Shown in pieces: positions 1 through 7,200 of a stretch of 39,548 bases of DNA. The DNA comes from Marinilabiliaceae bacterium UBA5213 (GTDB lineage Bacteria > Bacteroidota > Bacteroidia > Bacteroidales > Marinilabiliaceae). The position numbers and the translations under genes are program-made. Each line of letters opens with the position of its first letter. Within the stretch, counting starts at the first letter, position 1. Under the pieces are notes generated by a model that searched no databases, was not told the origin of the DNA, and saw only the letters and a program-made list of their open reading frames with translations. The stretch is taken from the NCBI GenBank assembly GCA_002412555.1, contig DHVH01000186.1:1-39548 (forward strand). The letters run 5' to 3'.

Positions 1-236
1 GCAAAGTACTCGGGGTAACCATTTTTCCACCAGCCTACGCGGGTCTTGTCGGGGTAGTATACCCCGGCAATGTAGCTTCCTTGTAAGGATTTCCCACCAT
101 ATATCTCTTCAAAGTTGGCCCGTTGTCCCATTTTTCCATTTCCCAGACTGAATATACTTTCAGATGCCTGATGGAATTCGGGATTAAAGCCCTCCTCAAC
201 TATTCGCCACTCATCGTGCTTTAAATATTGTCTCAT
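1..236 (-). CDS. GH65 family disaccharide phosphorylase (maltose phosphorylase-like), 5' part only
   Basis: The gene starts at the ATG read leftward from 236 and runs off the window, so only about 78 N-terminal residues are visible. They begin MRQYLKHDEWRIVEEGF and include SIFSLGNGKMGQRANFEE and a VGWWKNGYPEYF stretch, the usual opening of GH65 beta-sandwich N-domains. GH65 enzymes phosphorolyse maltose, trehalose or kojibiose to glucose plus beta-glucose-1-phosphate in the cytoplasm. The catalytic domain is outside the window. The start lies 13 nt after the pgmB stop, so the two are almost certainly co-transcribed, and PgmB consumes exactly this product. Maltose is the likeliest substrate because a starch locus sits upstream. 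Trehalose or kojibiose cannot be excluded from this fragment. Confidence 0.85.
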   Translation of the reverse strand, partial: MRQYLKHDEWRIVEEGFNPEFHQASESIFSLGNGKMGQRANFEEIYGGKSLQGSYIAGVYYPDKTRVGWWKNGYPEYF

Positions 237-249
237 AGTTCTTGTCTTA

Positions 250-894
250 TTACAGATTTTTTAGTTTGTCCAGGGTCATCTGATGTAACCCGCCAATGAT
301 CAAATGAGCTTTGTTAAGCACCGCTGCAGAGCCTATTCCCACACAGTGCATGCCAGCAGCTAAGGCTGCTTCCACACCTGCTTCAGCATCTTCAAACACC
401 ACACAGTCGGCCGGATGCGCAGCTAAAGCCTCAGCACCTTTTAGAAAGACTTCCGGATCAGGTTTGGCTTTAGAGGTGTGGGTGCCATCAATGATGGTAT
501 CAAACAGCTCTGTTAGTTGCAATCGATTAAGGATGGTCATGGCATTTTTGCTGGCCGAACCCAGTGCTGTTGCAATACCGGCATCCTTGCAGGTCATTAG
601 AAACTCCCTGGCCCCCGGCAGTATCTCATCCGGTTTCATCTGCGTAATAAAAGTTACGTAATGATTGTTTTTGCGCCTGGCCAGTTCTTCCTTTTCCTGC
701 ACTGATTTTGCAATGCCACCAATTTCAAGCAGTATATCCAGCGAGGCCATGCGGCTTACCCCTTTTAAACGTTCATTGTCTTGCTCGGTAAAGTCAAATC
801 CCATATCGTTGGCCAGTTGTTTCCAGGCAATAAAATGATATTTGGCCGTATCCACTATCACTCCATCTAAATCAAATAAGCAAGCTTTAATCAT
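250..894 (-). CDS. pgmB: beta-phosphoglucomutase (HAD superfamily)
   Basis: This 214-residue cytoplasmic HAD phosphatase-fold enzyme converts beta-D-glucose-1-phosphate to glucose-6-phosphate. HAD motif I is FDLDGVIVDT, with nucleophile Asp8 and acid/base Asp10. The cap domain follows (about residues 15-85). Motif II is the GSAS segment near 118. The KAKPDPEVF lysine region lies near 145 and the acidic FEDAEAGVEAA motif III near 168. Length matches the family. It sits between the MFS transporter (39-nt gap) and the GH65 gene (13-nt gap), the standard phosphorolytic maltose-use arrangement. The GH65 partner is what favours beta-PGM over a generic HAD phosphatase. Confidence 0.93.
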   Translation of the reverse strand: MIKACLFDLDGVIVDTAKYHFIAWKQLANDMGFDFTEQDNERLKGVSRMASLDILLEIGGIAKSVQEKEELARRKNNHYVTFITQMKPDEILPGAREFLMTCKDAGIATALGSASKNAMTILNRLQLTELFDTIIDGTHTSKAKPDPEVFLKGAEALAAHPADCVVFEDAEAGVEAALAAGMHCVGIGSAAVLNKAHLIIGGLHQMTLDKLKNL

Positions 895-933
895 TTCAAA
901 ATTGATTTTAGTTAATCGGTTTTTTGCGGGGGA

Positions 934-2283
934 TTATTTTTTCCTAACGTCCAGTTTGTCTTCAACAAACACCACTGATACAGCTGCAATAAGCAGACTT
1001 ACACCGGCAATAATAAGGGCATAGACGGCTTGAGATTCAAACACACGTTTGATAATTGGTCCGCCAACTATCCCGTTGACAATCTGTGGTAAGGTGATGA
1101 AGAAATTAAAAAGCCCCATATAAATACCATACTTGGCAGCGGGAAGTGCCCCGGCTAATATGGCATAAGGCATTGAAAGAATACTGGCCCATGCAATTCC
1201 GATGGCCAACATAGGAGCAATCAGCATAATGGGATCTTTGATAAAATAGATGGAAATTAAGCCGATGGCACCAACTGTAAGGGAAAAGGCATGCGTGTTT
1301 TTTCTTCCGATCTTTGATGCAATCCATGGAAGGGAAATGGCAAATATGGCTGCAACACCATTATAAACGCCAAATAGCACACCTACCCAGTTAGCCGCAT
1401 CGTTGTAAAGGGCAGAGGAGGTGTCATTGGGAGCCAAACCGTAAACGTGTTGCGCAATGGCCGGAGTCGTAAATACCCACATGCCAAAAAGCGCCAGCCA
1501 CGAGAAAAATTGTACCAGCCCGAGTTGCTTCATGGTTTTGGGCATGGCGGCAAAATCCTTAAATATTTGCATGAAGCCGGCATCTTTCTCCAGAAGGTCA
1601 TCGCTCTCGGGGCTTACGCCAAATTCTTTTAGTTGTTTGGGAGAGTATTCCTTGGTAGTTACCACCGTCCAGATAATGGCTCCTACTAATACGGCCGCAC
1701 CTACATAGAACGACAGAATTACATTGAAGGGAACACTGCCTTCTTCAGCCACTTTGGAAACGCCCAACCATTCAGCCAGAACGTAAGTGATCCATGAACC
1801 TATAACTGCACCAATACCAATGAGGGTCGTTTGCACCGAGAAGCCTTTGGTCCGCTGTTCATCCGGCAATTTATCTGCCACTAAAGCTCTGAAGGGCTCC
1901 ATAGAGATGTTGAAAGAGGCATCCATGATCATGAGCATACCAGCACCAATAAACATAGGCGGAATAAATGCTGCCAATGATCCGGAATTAGGCATGAATA
2001 TCAATGCCAGTGCAGCGAAAATAGCTCCAAAAAGGAAGAAGGGGCGACGACGTCCAAGACGTGTCCATGTCCGGTCACTGTAATGTCCAACAATCGGTTG
2101 TATGAGCATGCCGGTGATGGGCGCTGCCAGCCAAAACCAGGATAAATGTTCAACATCGGCACCAAAATTCTGAAGAATTCGGCTGGCATTGGCATTTTGA
2201 AGGGCAAAGCCAAACTGGATGCCCAAAAATCCGATGCTCATGTTCCAAATTTGTCCTACTGACAAGTGCGGTAGTTTTCTCAT
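934..2283 (-). CDS. SLC45-type MFS sugar (maltose) transporter
   Basis: A 449-residue inner-membrane protein with about 12 hydrophobic helices. The stretch DRTWTRLGRRRPFFLFGA after TM2 is the hallmark loop of the SLC45/GPH-like sugar:cation symporters. It probably carries maltose or short maltooligosaccharides from the periplasm into the cytoplasm for the downstream GH65/PgmB pair. It heads the minus-strand operon (transporter, pgmB, GH65). A TATATTTG -7 box at 2506-2499 and LacI-type operators at 2588 and 2654 lie upstream. The 5' leader is about 210 nt and contains a 10-bp hairpin. Substrate is inferred from context, and family membership from the GRRRPFF motif. Confidence 0.85.
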   Translation of the reverse strand: MRKLPHLSVGQIWNMSIGFLGIQFGFALQNANASRILQNFGADVEHLSWFWLAAPITGMLIQPIVGHYSDRTWTRLGRRRPFFLFGAIFAALALIFMPNSGSLAAFIPPMFIGAGMLMIMDASFNISMEPFRALVADKLPDEQRTKGFSVQTTLIGIGAVIGSWITYVLAEWLGVSKVAEEGSVPFNVILSFYVGAAVLVGAIIWTVVTTKEYSPKQLKEFGVSPESDDLLEKDAGFMQIFKDFAAMPKTMKQLGLVQFFSWLALFGMWVFTTPAIAQHVYGLAPNDTSSALYNDAANWVGVLFGVYNGVAAIFAISLPWIASKIGRKNTHAFSLTVGAIGLISIYFIKDPIMLIAPMLAIGIAWASILSMPYAILAGALPAAKYGIYMGLFNFFITLPQIVNGIVGGPIIKRVFESQAVYALIIAGVSLLIAAVSVVFVEDKLDVRKK

Positions 2284-2436
2284 TTTTTTATGTTTGTTAA
2301 TTTAGTCGCTTCTTAAAAAACGGTGTGGTACCACAATGACCACCACTCAATGGGCATTTAATCAAGGCTGCTATTACAGGCCATGAAAAAACAAGTTTGA
2401 CTATAAAATGTTTGAAGGGGGATTGACACAATAGTT

Positions 2437-2460
2437 ATTGCACCTGAAAACAGGTGCAAT
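2437..2460 (-). other. Perfect 10-bp inverted repeat in the transporter leader
   Basis: Arms ATTGCACCTG and CAGGTGCAAT surround an AAAA spacer. It falls between the predicted start of transcription (about 2492) and the transporter ATG (2283). No T-run follows on either strand, so it does not look like an intrinsic terminator. It may be a leader hairpin or a binding site for another regulator. Confidence 0.5.
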
Positions 2461-2498
2461 GGAAAGAAAACAAAAATAATATTTCTCAGTTACGAGGA

Positions 2499-2506
2499 CA
2501 AATATA
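2499..2506 (-). promoter_or_regulatory. Predicted -7 box (TATATTTG) of the transporter-pgmB-GH65 operon
   Basis: The plus strand reads CAAATATA, giving TATATTTG on the minus strand, an exact match to the Bacteroidota TAnnTTTG -7 consensus. Transcription would start near 2492. I see no convincing -33 TTTG, which fits a promoter that depends on an activator bound at the operators about 88 bp upstream. Confidence 0.6.
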
Positions 2507-2587
2507 GGGCAAAATTATATTCCCGTAAAGAAGGAATATCATTTAATTTTTTCCCAGTTGGTGCTTTGGTAGTGACAAGCCCTTATT

Positions 2588-2599
2588 GCAATCGTTTGC
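2588..2599. promoter_or_regulatory. LacI-type operator 1 of the maltose-use operon
   Basis: GCAATCGTTTGC differs at one position from the perfect core GCAAACGTTTGC found upstream of susC, which is also the classical LacI/PurR-family core. Its centre is 87.5 bp upstream of the -7 box of the transporter operon. The likely ligand is the LacI protein encoded at 2670-3689. Confidence 0.6.
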
Positions 2600-2653
2600 G
2601 AAACAGTAAAAAAAGTTTTTGTGCCTGCTATTAAATAAGTTAGACATTTTTCC

Positions 2654-2665
2654 GCAATCGTTTTC
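2654..2665. promoter_or_regulatory. LacI-type operator 2 of the maltose-use operon
   Basis: GCAATCGTTTTC matches the susC operator core at 10 of 12 positions. It lies 66 bp (about 6.3 helical turns) further upstream than operator 1 and ends within 5 nt of the lacI stop codon. The CGCAATCG at 2653-2660 also matches the outer arms of the 38-bp palindrome. Possible looping partner or second activator site. Confidence 0.5.
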
Positions 2666-2669
2666 GAAA

Positions 2670-3689
2670 CTACCTTTGTTGTGTTGTTTTTCGCTTTACC
2701 AGAGAAGGTGTTATAATTTTAGTCTGGTAATTGATTTGAGCAGTAGGATTCTCCAGGCGCTGAATTAGCAGCCTGACCGCTTCTCTGCCCATCTCATAGC
2801 CCTTTTGCTCAACGGTGGATAAGGGGGGAAAGGCTATTGTGGCCACAGGTCCGTCACCAAAGCCTACTATGCAAATGTCTTCAGGTATTTTGAAGCCGTT
2901 CTCCTGAAGGACTTGCATCACTGCTATGGCAGTGCTGTCGTTAACGGCAAAAATACCGTCAATTTTGGGCGCTATGGAAAGTATGTGCTGGCGCATACTG
3001 AATACTTCTTCACGGGTATCGCATTTGAGTACCAGTCCATCATCAGGTATAATATTATGGTTCTTCAAGGCTTGAGCGTAGCCGTCGTACCGGTGCTTAC
3101 CAATTAGCAAATGGCGTGGGGCCGCCAGATGCATTATTTTTTTGCAGCCACACTCAATTAAGTGCGTGGTGGCAATGCGTGCTCCTTCAAAATCGTCCGT
3201 AACCACTCTGTCTGTTTCAATCTCATCACATATCCTGTCGAAAAAGACCATTGGGATGCCATTATCCATAGCAGCGTGCAAGTGATTGAACTCGCGGGTG
3301 GTTTTACTAATGGATACCAGCAGACCATCCACCCTGTGATCGAGCAGCGCCTGTACGTTAATGACTTCCCTGTAGTAGTTCTCGTTCGACTGGCAAATCA
3401 TTAAGGTATAGCCTTCTCCGTAAGCAAGGTCTTCCATGCCACTGATTACTGAAGAGAAAAAATGATGCACAATTTCGGGTATGACCAGTCCCAGGGTATT
3501 GGTCTTTTGTTTGCGTAGGCTTAATGCCAAGGCATTGGGTCTGTACTTGACCTTTTCGGCAAAAGACTTAACCAAATTGCGGGTTTCTTCACTGATATCC
3601 GGATGGTCTTTGAGTGCGCGTGAGACCGTTGAGGGGGAAACGCCCAGTATTTTGGCGATGTCTTTTATGGTGATGTGTGTAGGTTTCAT
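2670..3689 (-). CDS. LacI-family regulator of the starch/maltose locus
   Basis: A 339-residue cytoplasmic transcription factor. The N-terminal helix-turn-helix is at residues 7-27 (IKDIAKILGVSPSTVSRALK), followed by a hinge with YRPNALALSLR. A periplasmic-binding-protein-like sugar-sensing domain starts with TLGLVIPEIVHHFFSSV and runs to about 335. It sits between the transporter operon and divergent susC and probably controls both through the GCAAWCGTTTKC sites. Because those sites sit about 85-88 bp upstream of the -7 boxes, activation is more likely than simple repression. This is inference. The locus uses LacI rather than the membrane-bound SusR of Bacteroides thetaiotaomicron. Confidence 0.92.
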   Translation of the reverse strand: MKPTHITIKDIAKILGVSPSTVSRALKDHPDISEETRNLVKSFAEKVKYRPNALALSLRKQKTNTLGLVIPEIVHHFFSSVISGMEDLAYGEGYTLMICQSNENYYREVINVQALLDHRVDGLLVSISKTTREFNHLHAAMDNGIPMVFFDRICDEIETDRVVTDDFEGARIATTHLIECGCKKIMHLAAPRHLLIGKHRYDGYAQALKNHNIIPDDGLVLKCDTREEVFSMRQHILSIAPKIDGIFAVNDSTAIAVMQVLQENGFKIPEDICIVGFGDGPVATIAFPPLSTVEQKGYEMGREAVRLLIQRLENPTAQINYQTKIITPSLVKRKTTQQR

Positions 3690-3777
3690 AGTCTCATAGG
3701 GGTATTAGTTGAATGCGTTGCACAATTCGATGTGAAACATAAACGCTAAAAATAGTTAATTTATTCGACTGCGTCTA

Positions 3778-3785
3778 CAAATATA
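3778..3785 (-). promoter_or_regulatory. Predicted -7 box (TATATTTG) of lacI
   Basis: The plus strand CAAATATA gives TATATTTG on the minus strand, an exact TAnnTTTG match. The predicted start near 3771 leaves a leader of about 80 nt before the lacI ATG at 3689. Confidence 0.55.
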
Positions 3786-3924
3786 GATAATATGAATTGT
3801 AATTGGTAATTCGCTTTTTTGTTACAAGTCCTTGTTGTATAGTACAAAGGACTTTCAAGGCTTCGATAATAGGAGCTCTCCGCTATCTGCTTTCATTTTT
3901 TCTCCACTGATATAAAAACAGCCA

Positions 3925-3945
3925 AAAACATGTTGTAAAACATGT
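3925..3945 (+). repeat. Direct repeat AAAACATGT, 12-nt period
   Basis: AAAACATGT occurs at 3925-3933 and again at 3937-3945, separated by TGT. It lies 9 nt upstream of the 38-bp palindrome. Spacing near one helical turn is typical of direct-repeat binding sites, but the factor is unknown. Confidence 0.35.
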
Positions 3946-3953
3946 GTATTCTA

Positions 3954-3991
3954 CGCAATCGACACCGCAAACGTTTGCGGTGTCGATTGCG
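3954..3991. promoter_or_regulatory. Perfect 38-bp palindrome with a LacI-type operator core upstream of susC
   Basis: Both 19-nt arms (3954-3972 and 3973-3991) are exact reverse complements. The centre (3967-3978) reads GCAAACGTTTGC, the ideal LacI-family core. The outer 8 nt of each arm read CGCAATCG and CGATTGCG. The centre is 84.5 bp upstream of the susC -7 box, nearly the same geometry as operator 1 of the divergent transporter operon. It is far longer than a LacI dimer needs, so a second protein pair or a cruciform is possible. Confidence 0.75.
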
Positions 3992-4056
3992 AAAGAATTC
4001 TGTAAAAATATGGCTAACAGTGTTAAAGAGTGTTTTTAATCTACTTCGAAATGCCT

Positions 4057-4064
4057 TATATTTG
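4057..4064 (+). promoter_or_regulatory. Predicted -7 box (TATATTTG) of the susCDEF operon
   Basis: TATATTTG is an exact TAnnTTTG match. Transcription would start near 4071, giving a leader of about 130 nt. No clear -33 TTTG is visible about 19 nt upstream (only a T-run), consistent with activator dependence. Confidence 0.6.
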
Positions 4065-4204
4065 TAGCAATGTTTTATGGTTTCAAATTGATACTATAGG
4101 ATAAGAAAACCGAAAATTTCCCCAGTTGCAAGGGTTTAGGCACAAACGTGTGACCTCAATCGTATTTGAATCGAATTAAAAACTATTAACTAAATCTTGG
4201 TTTT

Positions 4205-7174
4205 ATGAAGAAGATGTTGTTTAAACAGAAGTTTCTGTTGCTCTTATTGGGATGCCTTATTCCACTTGGAGTTTTTGCTCAGGAAGTAACGATATCAGGT
4301 AAAGTAACTGATGCCGGCGACGGTTTTGCCTTACCTGGTGTTACTGTTGTTATACAAGGTACCCAAACAGGTACTATTACTACACCTGATGGTGATTATA
4401 ACCTACGCGCCAATGTTGGTGATGTTCTACAATACTCGTTCATTGGTTTTAATGCCGAAGAGCGCGTCGTGCAAGCTGGCGTTACTTCGATTAATGTGGC
4501 CATGACGCCCAGTGTTTTTGGCATGGATGAAGTGATCGTAATCGGTTATGGAACTGTGAGAAAAGCTGACGCAACCGGTTCTGTGGATGTGGTAAGTGCC
4601 AAAGACTTTAACAGAGGGGCCATTACTTCTGCTCAGGATTTAATGGTCGGAAAGAGTGCTGGTGTGGTTATAACTACAGCAGGCGGTGCTCCTGGCGGCG
4701 GATCAAAGATTCGGATTCGTGGTGGCTCTTCGCTGAATGCTTCTAACGATCCTTTGATCATTATTGATGGCGTGCCTTTGGACAATAACACTATCGCAGG
4801 AAGCAGTAACTTCCTTTCTTTTGTTAATCCCAATGACATTGAAACTTTTACAGTTTTGAAGGACGCCTCTGCAACTGCTATTTATGGTTCAAGGGCCTCC
4901 AACGGTGTTATTTTAATTACCACCAAAAAAGGACGTGAAGGAATGGCCTTAAGGATTAATTATAGTGCCAATACTTCCGTGTCAAGTGCTATAAGGTACA
5001 CGGATGTATATTCCGGTGATGAAATGCGCCAAATCGCTTTTGACAAAAGAGCTATTTATGGTGGGGCTACCAATCTGAACAAATTGGGAAGTGCCAATAC
5101 CAACTGGCAGGACGAGATTTTCAGAACTGCATTGACCCATGACCACAATGTGAGTTTTACCGGAGCTGTGAGTACACTTCCTTATAGATTATCTGTTGGT
5201 TACACCAACCAGGAAGGTATTTTAAAGAATACAGATATGGAGCGCTATACTGCTTCTATTAGCCTAGATCCAAAATTTTTGAATGACAATTTGAAAGTCA
5301 ATATCAACGCTAAGGGGATGTATTCGGATCATAATTATGGCGATGATGGAGCTATTGGTTCTGCCATTAACATGGATCCTACGCAGCCTGTAATGGACGG
5401 TAATGCTGCTTCTGCCGGTTATTTTCAGTGGGGGAATTATGGTGCCAATTTAGGTACGCCTAACCCTGTTGAGCAATTGATGGAAGTGGATAATAGATCG
5501 AATGTCAAAAGAATGATCGCCAATCTTCAATTGGATTATACCATGCCATTTCTACCTGAATTGCGTGCCAATTTGAATTTGGCAACGGATTATACCGAAA
5601 GTGAAGGTCACAACAATCGGCCGATAACTTCTCCATCGGTACTCACCAGTCCTACCCATGGTAGGTTAAGTGACTACAGCGGAAAGAACTATAACAATCT
5701 GCTGGACTTCTACTTGAATTACGCAAAGGACCTGAAAACCATTGACAGTCGTTTAGATGTGACAACTGGTTATTCGTGGCAGCATTTCGAAAGAGAAGGC
5801 CAAACCTACAGCCGTGGTATAGTTGATGCTGAGAATCCACTGAATGTGACGGAAGATTCTAAGTTCATCACTGAGAATTACCTGGTTTCTTTCTTTGGTC
5901 GTATGAATTATGCGTTTAAAGATAGATACTTAATGACCCTTACCACACGTTACGATGGTTCAAGTCGTTTTGCTGAAGGTAACCGATGGGGCTTATTTCC
6001 TTCTGCAGCTTTGGCATGGAAAATCAATGAAGAGTCATTTCTCAGCAATCTGCATAACCTTACAGAGCTGAAAATGAGATTGGGTTGGGGTATAACAGGT
6101 CAGCAGGATGTGACGGACAATAACTATCCCTATCAGGCGCTTTATAGAAACTCTTCTATTGGTTCATATTACCCTATTGGCGGTGTTTTTATGCCAACTT
6201 TGCGTCCCAATGCCTATGATCCGGACATTAAGTGGGAAGAGACAGAAACCCTTAACGTGGGTCTTGACTTTGGTTTTTATAACAACCGTGTTTCAGGTTC
6301 GGTGGATGTTTATCAACGCACCACCGAAGATTTGTTGAACACCGTAAACATCCCTACTGGTAGTAACTTTTCTAACCAATTGTTAACCAATGTTGGAAGT
6401 CTGGAAAATAGAGGTGTTGAAGTGGCTTTAAATTTGATTCCACTTTCAACAAAAGACATGTCTTTGAATCTTGGCTTCAATTTTACTTATAATGAAAATA
6501 AAATTACCAAGCTTTTGATGACCGATGATCCTAATTATATTGGTGTTTTGTATGGTGATGCTTTTACCGGGCAAAATCAGGTTACAAGAGTTGGCCATCC
6601 TGCTCGTTCCTTCTTTGTGAACAGACAAGTTTATGGAGCTAACGGTAGACCTATTGAAGGTCTTTACGAAGATATTTCCGGTGCCGGAGGAACAGTGAGT
6701 GGCGACAACGAAGATAAATACATATTTAAGCAACCAGCCCCTGATTTCTTGTTGGGATTCTCTATGAGATTTGCGTACAAAAATTTTGATTTGTCTGCTT
6801 CCAGTCGCGCCAGCATAGGTAATTACGTTTATAATGCTGTAGCTGCCGGGTCATCTTATGATCAAATGTACCAGATTGGTTACTGGAAAAATTTCCCGCG
6901 GCTTTTGAACGATACGCACTTTGTAAAGCGTCAGTTTAGCAGTGATTATTTTGTGGAAAATGCTTCCTTTTTCAAATTGGACAACCTCAGCGTAGGTTAC
7001 AATGTTGAAAACATAACGGACAAACTTTCTGCTTATATTAGTCTAACCGCACAGAATATTTGGACAATAACTAATTATACGGGGCTTGATCCTGAAGTTG
7101 AAGATAATGGTATTGATAATAACTTCTATCCTCGTCCACAGGTGTTTATGCTTGGAATTAACCTGACCTTTTAA
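4205..7174 (+). CDS. susC: SusC-family TonB-dependent outer-membrane transporter
   Basis: A 989-residue protein that imports maltooligosaccharides across the outer membrane with SusD as lid, powered by TonB/ExbBD. The signal peptide ends at about FA/Q26. Residues 28-115 form the carboxypeptidase-regulatory-like domain (ISGKVTDAGDG...LPGVTVVIQGT) typical of SusC. The SusC-type linker DEVIVIGYGTVRKADATGSV follows, then the plug (about 125-240, with IRIRGGSSLNASNDPLIIIDG) and a beta-barrel ending in a C-terminal aromatic residue (MLGINLTF). First gene of the operon, 26 nt ahead of susD. Starch specificity is inferred from the neighbouring SusE/F-like and GH13 genes. Confidence 0.95.
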   Translation: MKKMLFKQKFLLLLLGCLIPLGVFAQEVTISGKVTDAGDGFALPGVTVVIQGTQTGTITTPDGDYNLRANVGDVLQYSFIGFNAEERVVQAGVTSINVAMTPSVFGMDEVIVIGYGTVRKADATGSVDVVSAKDFNRGAITSAQDLMVGKSAGVVITTAGGAPGGGSKIRIRGGSSLNASNDPLIIIDGVPLDNNTIAGSSNFLSFVNPNDIETFTVLKDASATAIYGSRASNGVILITTKKGREGMALRINYSANTSVSSAIRYTDVYSGDEMRQIAFDKRAIYGGATNLNKLGSANTNWQDEIFRTALTHDHNVSFTGAVSTLPYRLSVGYTNQEGILKNTDMERYTASISLDPKFLNDNLKVNINAKGMYSDHNYGDDGAIGSAINMDPTQPVMDGNAASAGYFQWGNYGANLGTPNPVEQLMEVDNRSNVKRMIANLQLDYTMPFLPELRANLNLATDYTESEGHNNRPITSPSVLTSPTHGRLSDYSGKNYNNLLDFYLNYAKDLKTIDSRLDVTTGYSWQHFEREGQTYSRGIVDAENPLNVTEDSKFITENYLVSFFGRMNYAFKDRYLMTLTTRYDGSSRFAEGNRWGLFPSAALAWKINEESFLSNLHNLTELKMRLGWGITGQQDVTDNNYPYQALYRNSSIGSYYPIGGVFMPTLRPNAYDPDIKWEETETLNVGLDFGFYNNRVSGSVDVYQRTTEDLLNTVNIPTGSNFSNQLLTNVGSLENRGVEVALNLIPLSTKDMSLNLGFNFTYNENKITKLLMTDDPNYIGVLYGDAFTGQNQVTRVGHPARSFFVNRQVYGANGRPIEGLYEDISGAGGTVSGDNEDKYIFKQPAPDFLLGFSMRFAYKNFDLSASSRASIGNYVYNAVAAGSSYDQMYQIGYWKNFPRLLNDTHFVKRQFSSDYFVENASFFKLDNLSVGYNVENITDKLSAYISLTAQNIWTITNYTGLDPEVEDNGIDNNFYPRPQVFMLGINLTF

Positions 7175-7200
7175 TTTGTTCGATTTAAAAAGATTATAAT

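Larger units (their letters stand above)
2284..2669. other. Intergenic region: control region and long leader of the maltose-use operon
   Basis: This 386-bp gene-free stretch lies upstream of the transporter gene. From the transporter outward it holds a leader of about 210 nt with a perfect hairpin (2437-2460), a minus-strand TATATTTG box (2506-2499), and two LacI-type operator cores (2588-2599 and 2654-2665). The second operator lies within 5 nt of the lacI stop codon. Apart from these, the region is AT-rich with no coding signal. Confidence 0.7.
3690..4204. other. Intergenic region between lacI and susC
   Basis: This 515-bp divergent control region holds a minus-strand -7 box for lacI (3785-3778), a 9-nt direct repeat with 12-nt period (3925-3945), the perfect 38-bp palindrome (3954-3991), a plus-strand -7 box for susC (4057-4064) and a susC leader of about 130 nt. 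No ORF with coding character was seen. Confidence 0.75.

Noticed and set aside
4633..4839. Reverse-strand ORF inside susC (and similar ones opposite susD, gcvP and the ATPase genes)
   Set aside because: These lie antisense to clearly coding frames with conserved motifs and have no own promoter or recognisable protein.
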